Shown: in pieces, positions 1 to 7,722 of the stretch
How positions within the stretch are numbered: position 1 is the first letter of the stretch
Layout: the number at the start of each line of letters is the position of its first letter
NCBI GenBank assembly: GCA_017305635.1
Contig: JAFKKF010000011.1
Coordinates: 1 to 64,000 of the forward strand
Length of the DNA: 64,000 nt
Reading direction: 5' to 3'
DNA from: Hyphomicrobiales bacterium
Lineage (GTDB): Bacteria; Pseudomonadota; Alphaproteobacteria; Rhizobiales; Kaistiaceae
The notes under the pieces: model-generated
Database searches by the model: none
Seen by the model: only the letters and a program-made list of their open reading frames with translations
What the model was told of the DNA's origin: nothing
Program-made: the position numbers and the translations under genes

Positions 1-1937
1 TCTGGTGCGCCGCCTACGCCTTCGACGATGGGCCGGTGCTCATTTGGCGACCGGGCGAGCCCTGCCCGCCCGACATCTTCGACCACGTCCGCGCCGGCGG
101 CGTCTGCGTGGCGCACAACGCCTCTTTCGAGAGGGTCATGTGGAAGCACATCCTTGGCCCCCGCTACGGCTGGCCGGAGCCGGCGATCGAGCAATGGCGG
201 TGCACCATGGTCACCGCTTACGCCATGGCCCTCCCCGGCAGCCTGGACGACGCCAGCGCGGCGCTCGGGCTCGAGCAGCGCAAGGACGACGCCGGCAAGC
301 GCCTGATGATGCAGATGAGCCGGCCGCGGAAGCTCGACCCCCTAACCTGGTGGGACGACCCGGCCAAGATAGAGCGGCTGATCGCCTACTGCGCCCAGGA
401 CGTCGAGGTGGAGCGCGCGATCGAGAAGCGCCTGAAGCCGATGAAGCCGTCCGAGCTGGCGCTGTGGCACCTCGACCAGAAGATCAACGACCGCGGCGTC
501 GGCGTCGACCGCCCGCTGGCCGAGAAGGCGCGCGCCCTCGTGGAGCGCGCCGCGGAACGCCTCGACCGGCGCATGGCCGAGGTGACGAACTACGCCGTCA
601 CCGCCTGCTCCAACCGCAACCAGCTGATCGCGTGGGTGCGCGAGCACGGCGTAGAAACCGAATCCATCGCCAAGGACCAGGTTGAGGAGCTGCTGGCGCA
701 CCGGGACCTGCCGGCGGAGGTCCGCACGGCGCTGGAAATACGCCAGGCCGCCGCCAAGGCGTCCGTCGCCAAGATCGACGCATTGCTCAACGGCACCTCG
801 GCCGACGGTCGTGCGCGCGGGCTGCTGCAGTTCCACGCCGCGTCCACCGGGCGCTGGGCGGGGCGCCGGTTCCAGCCGCAGAACATCGTCCGGCCGATGA
901 AGAAGTTCCCCGTCGACCTCGCCATCGACGCCATCGCCAACAACTACGCGGAAGCCCTCTTCGGCGAGGACCAGATCCTCTTCGTCGTCAGCCAGTGCCT
1001 CCGGGGCCTTCTGAAGGCGCCGGCCGGCCGGAAGATCGTCGCGGCCGACTATTCCAACATCGAGGGCCGCGTGCTGGCGTGGATGGCCGGCGAGGAGTGG
1101 AAGTGTGAGGCGTTCCGTGAATACGACAGGTTCCTTCTGGATGCCGAGGGGGAACCCATCCCGGACCCGAAGAACAAGGGCGACTTCCTGCGCGCCGGGC
1201 CGGACCCCTACAAGGTCGCGTACGGCCGCTCGTATGGCGTGCAGCCAGAGGATGTGAGCGACGATCAACGCCAGATCGGCAAGGTCATGGAGCTGGCGCT
1301 GGGCTACCAGGGCGGCGTCGGCGCCTTCCGCACCATGGGCGTCAACTACGGTGTCGACCTGCCCGACGAGGAGGTCGAGGCGATCCGCGACGCCTGGCGC
1401 GCCGCCCATCCGCGGGTCAAGCAGTTCTGGTACGACCTCGAGACCGGGATGAAGGCGGTCGAGGAGCCCGGCAGCACCCACTACGTCGCGGGGCGGATCG
1501 TCTTCCGGGTCAGCGGCTCGTTCCTCTTTATGCGCCTGCCGAGCGGCCGGCTGCTCGCCTATTCCTACCCCGAGATCCGCGACAAGCTCATGCCGTGGCG
1601 GGACGAGAACGACCGCGAGGTGTGGAAGCCCTCCCTCAGCTACATGGGCATCAACTCCTACACCCGGAAATGGGAGCGGTGCTTCGCCTATGGCGGCCTG
1701 CTGGCCGAGAACGCCACCCAGGCGACGGCGCGGGACGTCATGGCCGACGCCATGCCGCGGCTCGAGCGCGCCGGCTATGAGGTCATCCTGACCGTCCACG
1801 ACGAGATCGTATGCGAGTGCGCCGAGGATCACGGCTCGCTCGAGGAGATGGTCGGGATCATGACTGCGCTGCCCGAGTGGGCGGTGGGCCTGCCGGTGGC
1901 GGCCGACGGCTTCGAGGACGTGAGGTATCGGAAATGA
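1..1937 (+). CDS. Phage-type family A DNA polymerase with 3'-5' exonuclease, 5' end cut by window
   Basis: The frame is open from base 3, so the true start lies left of the window; about 644 residues are visible. It should synthesise DNA during phage or element replication. The exonuclease domain shows a motif II (AHNASFERV) and a motif III (YCAQD, near base 390); motif I is lost at the edge. The polymerase domain shows motif A (DYSNIEGRVLAW, near 1050), a motif B helix (RQIGKVMELALGYQGG, near 1270) and motif C (VHDEIV, near 1797). There is no 5' nuclease domain in the visible part, and the layout resembles phage and plasmid polymerases rather than chromosomal PolA. The stop codon overlaps the next start (ATGA), so the two genes are probably translated together. 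Confidence 0.88.
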   Translation, partial: WCAAYAFDDGPVLIWRPGEPCPPDIFDHVRAGGVCVAHNASFERVMWKHILGPRYGWPEPAIEQWRCTMVTAYAMALPGSLDDASAALGLEQRKDDAGKRLMMQMSRPRKLDPLTWWDDPAKIERLIAYCAQDVEVERAIEKRLKPMKPSELALWHLDQKINDRGVGVDRPLAEKARALVERAAERLDRRMAEVTNYAVTACSNRNQLIAWVREHGVETESIAKDQVEELLAHRDLPAEVRTALEIRQAAAKASVAKIDALLNGTSADGRARGLLQFHAASTGRWAGRRFQPQNIVRPMKKFPVDLAIDAIANNYAEALFGEDQILFVVSQCLRGLLKAPAGRKIVAADYSNIEGRVLAWMAGEEWKCEAFREYDRFLLDAEGEPIPDPKNKGDFLRAGPDPYKVAYGRSYGVQPEDVSDDQRQIGKVMELALGYQGGVGAFRTMGVNYGVDLPDEEVEAIRDAWRAAHPRVKQFWYDLETGMKAVEEPGSTHYVAGRIVFRVSGSFLFMRLPSGRLLAYSYPEIRDKLMPWRDENDREVWKPSLSYMGINSYTRKWERCFAYGGLLAENATQATARDVMADAMPRLERAGYEVILTVHDEIVCECAEDHGSLEEMVGIMTALPEWAVGLPVAADGFEDVRYRK

Positions 1938-2248
1938 TCCCCTGCCCCTGCTGCGGCCGGCCGATCGACGAGGACGTCCATGCCGTGATCGCCACGGCCA
2001 GCCTGTCTCGGAGCGAACGGCTCGCCGTCAGCCACCTCGCCGAGCGGTTCGGGAAATGGGTGCGGCTCGGCCAGGTGGTCGAGGCGGTATATGTGGACGA
2101 CCCCGACGGTGGCCCGCTGACGGCCCACCAGTGCGTCTACATGTTCCTGTACCGGGCGGACAAGAAGCTCCGCTCTCTCGGCTATGCGGTCGAGAGCACC
2201 CGCGGAGGGGGCGCCCATGAACATCGGATCGTTCGACACCCTGCGTAG
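1934..2248 (+). CDS. Small winged-helix-like protein with N-terminal cysteine cluster, phage-associated
   Basis: This 104-residue protein starts at the ATG that overlaps the polymerase stop codon by four bases. The N-terminus carries a cysteine cluster (CPCCGRP) that could form half of a zinc knuckle. The rest looks like a winged-helix DNA-binding fold with a final wing sequence (YAVESTRGGG). I do not recognise a named family. Its position, coupled to a phage-type polymerase and just before a tRNA, suggests an accessory replication or regulatory protein of the integrated element. The function is inferred from context only. Confidence 0.65.
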   Translation: MIPCPCCGRPIDEDVHAVIATASLSRSERLAVSHLAERFGKWVRLGQVVEAVYVDDPDGGPLTAHQCVYMFLYRADKKLRSLGYAVESTRGGGAHEHRIVRHPA

Positions 2249-2600
2249 CGCCACAGTTTTGCGTTATAGTGGGTTGTCGAACGGCCCCGAAACGTTGGCG
2301 CTCCCTAGGGGACTCGAACCCCTGTTTTCGCCGTGAGAGGGCGACGTCCTGGGCCACTAGACGAAGGGAGCTTGGCCGAACGGCAGAACCTATAGCCGCG
2401 CCCGCGCGCCGCTTCAAGGCGCGCCGCGAAGGAAGTTTGACGCCCCTGCCGCGGCCATATTTGGCCCTGTCCTCGCCCTAAAACAACCATGTCCGGCTGG
2501 CAATGATGCGTGAATGACCAGACGGCACGGCCGGAATGTCACGCGGCCGGCGTCGCCACTGGAGACGAGGCGCCAGCGAAGAGCGCCGAGGAGACGTCAG
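2249..2600. other. Junction region between element genes and chromosome
   Basis: This stretch holds the tRNA-Glu gene (2296-2371, minus strand) and otherwise no gene that I can support. The 47 bases between the small phage-like gene and the CCA end of the tRNA would be the right arm of an integrated element if the tRNA is its attachment site. Bases 2372-2590 show no promoter, hairpin or repeat that I could recognise. Confidence 0.5.
2296..2371 (-). tRNA. tRNA-Glu (anticodon CTC)
   Basis: Read on the minus strand, the 76 bases fold as a full cloverleaf. The acceptor stem is GCTCCCT paired with AGGGAGC, followed by discriminator G and an encoded CCA. The anticodon loop is CTCTCAC, which gives anticodon CTC for the GAG codon. 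The T arm is AGGGG-TTCGAGT-CCCCT. The sequence closely follows bacterial tRNA-Glu. Its 3' end faces the phage-like genes at the left of the window, the usual geometry for an integration site in a tRNA 3' end. Confidence 0.95.
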
Positions 2601-2798
2601 ATGAAGACCGATTTCAGGATCCCGTCCCTGCCAGGCGCGACGCCGCCGCGCGAGGGCAACGAGCGCATCGGCGCCGACCATGTCTTCGCTCCGCTCGCGC
2701 TCCCGCACCTGCTTGCCCGCAGCATCCGCCTTCGGCCGATCGTCCAGGTCGAGGAGCGGCGCTACCGCTGGAAGCGGGACGACGAGGCGGTGAACTGA
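2601..2798 (+). CDS. Small hypothetical protein (65 aa)
   Basis: I do not recognise this protein. The frame begins at ATG 2601 after a strong ribosome binding site (GAGGAG, seven bases upstream). Third codon positions are mostly G or C, as in the neighbouring real genes. The protein is basic, rich in arginine, and has no membrane segment. A long open frame on the opposite strand is arginine-rich and looks like a shadow. The good ribosome site is the main reason for calling it; there is no homology evidence. Confidence 0.45.
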   Translation: MKTDFRIPSLPGATPPREGNERIGADHVFAPLALPHLLARSIRLRPIVQVEERRYRWKRDDEAVN

Positions 2799-2824
2799 GC
2801 AGCGCCTGCGCCGCCCCGCGCTTT

Positions 2825-3172
2825 CTATTCCGGCTTCAGGTCCAGCCGCCCGAGCGGCTTCAGCGTGCCCGCATCGATGAAGATGAGGGTCGTCGCTCCG
2901 CCGACCTCGTAGGTGAGCACGATCCGCCCTTCGCCGGCCGTCGTCGAGACGAGCTTGGCGCCCGCCGGCACCTTCGCCTCCATCGGCGCTGCCGGCAGGG
3001 CCTTGCCGCCGGCCGTGCTGATCCGATAGACGATCGCACCGAGGACTGCGAGGATGCCGATCCCGAGCGTCAGCCCGCCGACGAGCATCAGGCGGCGCAG
3101 CCGCTGCTCGACCTTGATCACCGCCGGATCGAGCGGTGGCGCGGGTGGATCGTCGAAGGTCGAATGGGACAT
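2825..3172 (-). CDS. DUF6476-like single-pass membrane protein
   Basis: This 115-residue protein has a short cytoplasmic N-terminus, one hydrophobic helix (about residues 30-50, LMLVGGLTLGIGILAVLGAI) and a C-terminal beta-rich part ending LGRLDLKPE. Small proteins of this type sit head to head with rluD in many Rhizobiales and are annotated DUF6476; the function is unknown. The start ATG (3170-3172) lies inside the palindrome CATG that also supplies the rluD start, so the divergent genes overlap by two bases if both starts are right. Longer in-frame upstream starts run into rluD and were not used. Confidence 0.7.
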   Translation of the reverse strand: MSHSTFDDPPAPPLDPAVIKVEQRLRRLMLVGGLTLGIGILAVLGAIVYRISTAGGKALPAAPMEAKVPAGAKLVSTTAGEGRIVLTYEVGGATTLIFIDAGTLKPLGRLDLKPE

Positions 3173-4166
3173 GGAAGCCGCTGAACGGGTGGAACGGACG
3201 GTGGAGGCCGATGCTGCCGGCGTGCGGCTCGATGCCTGGCTGGCCGCTGCCGTCCCGGATCTCAGCCGCTCGCGCGCCAAGGCGCTGATACTCGCCGGCC
3301 ACGTCTCGGTCGGCGGCGCGACGATAGTGGAGCCGAAAAGGCCGGTCAAACCGGGCGAGGTGGTCGCCGTCGGCCTGCCGCCGCCCGAGCCGGCCGAACC
3401 GGCGGGGGAGGAAATCCCGCTCGACGTCGTCTACGAGGACGACGACCTCATCGTGATCGACAAGCCGCCCGGCCTCGTCGTCCATCCGGCCGCCGGCAAC
3501 CATGCCGGGACGCTGGTCAACGCCCTCATCGCCCATTGCGGCGCCAGCCTGTCGGGCATCGGCGGCGTCATGCGCCCGGGCATCGTCCACCGGCTCGACA
3601 AGGATACCAGCGGGCTCATGGTGGTCGCCAAGAACGACCGTGCCCACAAGGGCCTCGCCGCCCAGTTCGCCGATCACGGCCGCACCGGCCCGCTCGAGCG
3701 CGCCTATCTCGCCGTCGTCTGGGGCGCGCCCGTGCAGGTCACCGGCACGGTCGTCGCCAACCTCGCGCGCTCCACCCGCAATCGCGAGAAGATGGCGGTG
3801 GTGCGCGAGGGCGGCCGCGAAGCGATCACCCACTGGGAGCGCCGCGAGGTCTACGGGCCGGCGATCCGGCCGGTGGCTTCGGCGATCGAGTGCCATCTCG
3901 AGACCGGCCGCACCCACCAGATCCGCGTGCACATGGCCCATATCGGCCATCCGGTCGTCGGCGACCGCACCTACGGTTCCAGCTTCCTCACCAAGGCGGC
4001 GAGCCTGCCCGAGCCCGCTCGCGGCATCGTCGAGGCCTTTCCCCGCCAGGCGCTGCACGCCTGGCTCCTCGGCTTCGCCCATCCGCGCACCGGCGAGGAA
4101 ATGACCTTCGAGAGTGAACCGCCCGCCGATATGCAGGCGCTCATGGACGGTTTACGCAAGCTGTGA
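3171..4166 (+). CDS. rluD: Ribosomal large subunit pseudouridine synthase D
   Basis: This enzyme isomerises uridines in helix 69 of 23S rRNA to pseudouridine. The protein has 331 residues, normal for the family. It begins with an S4-like RNA-binding domain (GVRLDAWLAAAVPDLSRSRA) and continues with the catalytic domain carrying the RluA-family signature HRLDKDTSGL, whose Asp is catalytic. The conserved block ETGRTHQIRVH follows. ATG 3171 was chosen because it opens the S4 domain with normal spacing; GTG 3189 is an alternative. It is followed by an inverted repeat and then rpoH. Confidence 0.93.
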   Translation: MEAAERVERTVEADAAGVRLDAWLAAAVPDLSRSRAKALILAGHVSVGGATIVEPKRPVKPGEVVAVGLPPPEPAEPAGEEIPLDVVYEDDDLIVIDKPPGLVVHPAAGNHAGTLVNALIAHCGASLSGIGGVMRPGIVHRLDKDTSGLMVVAKNDRAHKGLAAQFADHGRTGPLERAYLAVVWGAPVQVTGTVVANLARSTRNREKMAVVREGGREAITHWERREVYGPAIRPVASAIECHLETGRTHQIRVHMAHIGHPVVGDRTYGSSFLTKAASLPEPARGIVEAFPRQALHAWLLGFAHPRTGEEMTFESEPPADMQALMDGLRKL

Positions 4167-4224
4167 CCGGCGGTTCCTTCCGCCGCCGGACGGGCTAAGC
4201 TTCCCCTGCCGTCTCCGCGGTCGT

Positions 4225-4275
4225 CGCTTCGTTCACGACTTCGGCATTTCCGGCTAAGCGATTGTGAACGAAACG
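4225..4275. repeat. Inverted repeat between rluD and rpoH
   Basis: TTCGTTCAC at 4228-4236 is matched perfectly by GTGAACGAA at 4264-4272, with two more pairs outside one mismatch. The spacer is 27 bases. It lacks a run of T after either arm, so it is not a typical terminator. It could be an operator or mRNA structure upstream of rpoH. Confidence 0.5.
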
Positions 4276-4409
4276 TAATCCTTCGCGCCACTTTTGGGGC
4301 GTGTTTTGGGCAGAACAGTACCTATATAGACCAGTTGCCGGGGGTCCCTCCCGATCCCGGCACCACCCGCCGGGGTTACCGGGGGAAGCGAAAAGGGGCG
4401 CTTTCATCA

Positions 4410-5324
4410 ATGGCCTCAGTATCTCTGCCAGCCATCGCCGCCGGTGAAGCCGGGCTCAGCCGGTACCTCACCGAAATCCGCAAGTTTCCCATGCTCGCGC
4501 CGGACGAGGAGTACATGCTCGCCAAGCGCTACAAGGAGCATGACGACCGCCAGGCCGCCCACAAGCTGGTGACCAGCCACCTCCGGCTCGTCGCCAAGAT
4601 CGCCATGGGCTATCGCGGCTACGGCCTGCCGATCGGCGAAGTCATCTCCGAGGGCAATGTCGGCCTCATGCAGGCGGTGAAGCGGTTCGAGCCCGAGAAG
4701 GGCTTCCGCCTCGCCACCTACGCCATGTGGTGGATCAAGGCCTCGATTCAAGAATACATCCTGCGTTCGTGGAGCCTCGTGAAGATGGGGACCACGGCGA
4801 ACCAGAAGCGTCTGTTCTTCAACCTGCGCAAGGTGAAGGGCCAGATCCAGGCGCTCGAGGAGGGCGATCTTCGTCCTGAACAGGTCCAGCAGATCGCTAC
4901 CAAGCTCGGCGTGACCGAGGAGGACGTGATCTCGATGAACCGCCGGCTCGGCGGCGACACCTCGCTCAACGCTCCGCTTCGCTCCGACGCCGATTCCGGC
5001 GGCGAGTGGCAGGACTGGCTCGTCGACGAGACGCCGGACCAGGAGGAGCGCCTGGCCGAAAGCGAGGAGCTCGACAATCGTCGCCAGCTTCTCCGCGATG
5101 CCATGGGCTCCCTGAACGACCGCGAGAAGCGCATCTTCGAGGCTCGCCGCCTGACCGACGATCCGGTCACGCTGGAGGAATTGTCCAGCGAGTTCGGCGT
5201 CAGCCGCGAGCGTGTCCGCCAGATCGAGGTCCGCGCCTTCGAGAAGGTGCAGAAGGCGGTCAGGAAGGGCGCCAAGGAGCTCGAACGCCCCCACGCCGAG
5301 CACGCGGCGCTGCCGGCCGGCTGA
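4410..5324 (+). CDS. rpoH: RNA polymerase heat-shock sigma factor RpoH (sigma 32)
   Basis: This sigma factor directs RNA polymerase to heat-shock promoters. The 304-residue protein has region 1.2/2 (YMLAKRYKEH onward), the core-binding and -10 region (YAMWWIKASIQEYILRSWS), and the RpoH box QKRLFFNLR that separates it from RpoD. Region 4 ends with a helix-turn-helix (LEELSSEFGVSRERVRQIE). The start at ATG 4410 follows a purine-rich stretch (AAAAGGGG). CCTATATA at 4321-4328 resembles an alphaproteobacterial -10, but I could not pair it with a good -35. Many Rhizobiales have two rpoH copies; which one this is cannot be told here. A strong terminator follows. Confidence 0.94.
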   Translation: MASVSLPAIAAGEAGLSRYLTEIRKFPMLAPDEEYMLAKRYKEHDDRQAAHKLVTSHLRLVAKIAMGYRGYGLPIGEVISEGNVGLMQAVKRFEPEKGFRLATYAMWWIKASIQEYILRSWSLVKMGTTANQKRLFFNLRKVKGQIQALEEGDLRPEQVQQIATKLGVTEEDVISMNRRLGGDTSLNAPLRSDADSGGEWQDWLVDETPDQEERLAESEELDNRRQLLRDAMGSLNDREKRIFEARRLTDDPVTLEELSSEFGVSRERVRQIEVRAFEKVQKAVRKGAKELERPHAEHAALPAG

Positions 5325-5360
5325 CCTTCCCGCCGCCGGCCGTTCGGCACTGCATCAGAT

Positions 5361-5395
5361 AAAGGCCCTCTCTTTCGAGAGGGCCTTTCTTTTTC
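5361..5395 (+). terminator. Intrinsic terminator after rpoH
   Basis: AAAGGCCCTCTC and GAGAGGGCCTTT form a perfect 12-bp stem with a TTTC loop, followed by CTTTTT. A run of A on the left side means it could also stop the convergent minus-strand gene that ends at 5441. Confidence 0.92.
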
Positions 5396-5440
5396 GCGCT
5401 GTTCCGCTGCCCCTGACAGGCTCCCACTTGGCGGCGGTCC

Positions 5441-6073
5441 CTACTGCTCCGCCGCCGGCTGTCCGTCGGCGGCATTCCCGTAGTCGGTGATGTTGGGCGG
5501 ACCGAAGCCGGGCTTGTCCTCGGTATCGGCGAAGAGCAGCCAACCCGTGGCTCCATTGGCGCAGGCGAGATTCAGCCATTCATCGACCTGATGCACGTCG
5601 GACGCGCCGAGCGGGTTCGATGCCTCCACCAGGTCCTGTCCGGCCTGGTACACCGCGCCCCGATAGCGCATCAGGAAGAATCCCTCGCCGATATAGGTGA
5701 GGAACTCCCATTGGTCGCCCTTCCTGAAGCGAAGCTTCACGTCCTTGCTGCCGTCGTTCGGCTGCGCATCGGCGGTGAAGTTCTTCTTCAGCCGATAGGC
5801 CTCGATCTTCGAGAAGGTGACGAATTCGAGCTTGTCCTTCTCGACCCGCGGCTGGTTCCACTGGTGATAGGTCGCATCCCGGTTGAGGAGGCAGGCAATG
5901 CCCGCCGTGCTCGCCGGATCCGCATCGGCGCGGATCTCGATCGCCGTGTCGGCCGTCATGGTGAAGCCGTTCGGGTATTCCCCGCCCCACCCGTTCGAGC
6001 GGTACCAGGTATCGTCATAGGCAAGCGCCGGCGCCGTTCCGGGCGCCAGCGCGACTATTGTGGCCTTCAGCAT
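5441..6073 (-). CDS. Secreted hypothetical protein
   Basis: This 210-residue protein starts at the ATG preceded by GGAGGGG six bases upstream. The first 20 residues (MLKATIVALAPGTAPALAYD) resemble a weak signal peptide ending APALA-YD, so it is probably periplasmic or secreted. The mature part is hydrophilic with many aromatic residues and two cysteines (IACLLN, NLACANG) that could form a disulfide. I do not recognise a domain. It is convergent with rpoH and lies downstream of mgtE with a 52-base gap, so it could be cotranscribed with mgtE. Confidence 0.72.
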   Translation of the reverse strand: MLKATIVALAPGTAPALAYDDTWYRSNGWGGEYPNGFTMTADTAIEIRADADPASTAGIACLLNRDATYHQWNQPRVEKDKLEFVTFSKIEAYRLKKNFTADAQPNDGSKDVKLRFRKGDQWEFLTYIGEGFFLMRYRGAVYQAGQDLVEASNPLGASDVHQVDEWLNLACANGATGWLLFADTEDKPGFGPPNITDYGNAADGQPAAEQ

Positions 6074-6125
6074 GTCCGCCCCTCCCCTGCCGGCCGGGAG
6101 TATGCCGAACCGCACCGCCCCCTGC

Positions 6126-7499
6126 CTAGAGCAGCACCCCGCCGAGGATGACCGAGGCGACGCTGAAATAGATGACGAGCCCGGTCACGTCGACCAGCGT
6201 CGCGATGAAGGGTGCCGAGGCATTGGCCGGATCGAAGCCGATCCGCTTCAGGACGAAGGGTAGCATCGAGCCGACCACCGAGCCGAAGGTCACCAGCCCG
6301 ACCAGCGAGATGGCGACGGTCAGCGCCACCAGCGGCCAGTGCTCGCCGTAGTCGTAGAAGCCGGCCTCCTGCCACACCGTGATCCGGATGATTGCGATCA
6401 CGCCGAGCGTGCAGCCGAGCACGATGCCCGTCGGGAATTCGCGCAGCACCACCTTCCACCAGTCGCGCAGCCGCACCTCGCGGAGCGCCAGCGCCCGGAT
6501 GATCAGCGACGTCGCCTGCGAGCCCGAATTGCCGCCCGAGCTCATGATCAGCGGGATGAAGAGCGCCAGCACGATCGCCCGCTGCAGCTCGCTGTCGAAA
6601 TGCTGCATGGCGCTCGCCGTCAGCATCTCGCTGAGGAAGAGGACGCAGAGCCAGCCGGCGCGCTTGCGGATCATCGTGCCGAAGCCGATTTGCATGTAGG
6701 GCTCGTCGAGCGCCTCCGTGCCGCCGAACTTCTGCACGTCCTCGGTGCCCTCTTCGAGGATCGCGTCGATCACGTCGTCGACCGTCACGATGCCGAGCAC
6801 GTGCCCGCCCCGGTCGACCACCGGGACCGCCAGCAGGTCGTACTTGGAAATCAGGCGCGCCACCTCCTCCTGGTCGGCAAGCGGCGTCGTCACGATGGGC
6901 CGGCGGTCGGCAGCGGCTTGCAGAAGGGTCTGGTGCGGCGCCGCCGTGATCAGCTTCCTAAGCGAGATCGCCCTGAGCAGCTTCTTCGTGCGCGGGTCGA
7001 GCACGTAGATGGCGTAGACGGTCTCGCGCGTCCGCTCCACCTTCCTGATGTGCTCGAGAGTCTCGGCGACCGTCCAGTTGGCCGGAGCGCTGACGAATTC
7101 CGTCGTCATCAGGGCCCCCGCGGTGTTCTCCGGATAGGAGAGCAGCCGGTCGAGCGCCTCGCGGCTCTCCGCATCGAGGCGCGCGAAGAGCAGGCCGCGC
7201 GTCGCGACCGACAGGTCACGGAACACGTCGGCCTGCCGGTCGGCGGACATGGCGGCGAGGATCGCCGCCGCCTTCTCCTCGGGGAGTGCCTCGATCAACC
7301 CGGCCGCATCATCCAGTCCGGGCTGGTCGAGGACCTCCGCCGCGCGTTCGACGGGGAAGCGGGCGAGAATCGCCGCGGCCTCCTCGGGCGCCATCGGATT
7401 GAGGAACTCGACGATATCGGGAACGTGCTGCTCGGCAAGGCGGACAGCGTCGCCGGCAACGATCGCCGGCTCTTCGGCGTGAACGAGGTTGTTTTCCAT
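6126..7499 (-). CDS. mgtE: Magnesium transporter MgtE
   Basis: This inner-membrane channel imports Mg2+ and closes when cytoplasmic Mg2+ is high. The 457-residue protein has the helical N domain (about residues 30-130, with EEAAAILARFP and LIEALPEEKAA repeats), a pair of CBS domains (about 135-255, with VLGIVTVDDVIDAI) and a C-terminal membrane domain of five helices containing the signature SGGNSGSQATSLIIRAL. The start is ATG 7499, preceded by AGGAAGG. The 223-base region upstream holds no gene or riboswitch that I recognise. Confidence 0.95.
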   Translation of the reverse strand: MENNLVHAEEPAIVAGDAVRLAEQHVPDIVEFLNPMAPEEAAAILARFPVERAAEVLDQPGLDDAAGLIEALPEEKAAAILAAMSADRQADVFRDLSVATRGLLFARLDAESREALDRLLSYPENTAGALMTTEFVSAPANWTVAETLEHIRKVERTRETVYAIYVLDPRTKKLLRAISLRKLITAAPHQTLLQAAADRRPIVTTPLADQEEVARLISKYDLLAVPVVDRGGHVLGIVTVDDVIDAILEEGTEDVQKFGGTEALDEPYMQIGFGTMIRKRAGWLCVLFLSEMLTASAMQHFDSELQRAIVLALFIPLIMSSGGNSGSQATSLIIRALALREVRLRDWWKVVLREFPTGIVLGCTLGVIAIIRITVWQEAGFYDYGEHWPLVALTVAISLVGLVTFGSVVGSMLPFVLKRIGFDPANASAPFIATLVDVTGLVIYFSVASVILGGVLL

Positions 7500-7722
7500 G
7501 ACTCACCTTCCTGGTCGGCCCTCGACGGCCGCCGGAGATGAGCCCGACCGATGATCAGGCGCCGGCGACGGCCATGAAGAGCCGCGTAGGTCGACTTTGA
7601 CTGTCGCTGGGCATCGGGTTGATCACCATGTCTGAGATTGCGCGGGCGACTGGCGCCGTCCGGGCGACCGAGAAATGGTCCCGCGGACGGCAAAGGTCAA
7701 GCGCCAGGAGGTCGCGGAGGCG

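Noticed and set aside
4291-4328. Sigma-32 or sigma-70 promoter before rpoH
   Set aside because: CCTATATA resembles a -10 region, but no acceptable -35 lies at 16-18 bases. It is mentioned only in the rpoH entry.
7500-7722. Magnesium riboswitch upstream of mgtE
   Set aside because: I looked for M-box or ykoK features and found no convincing conserved blocks.
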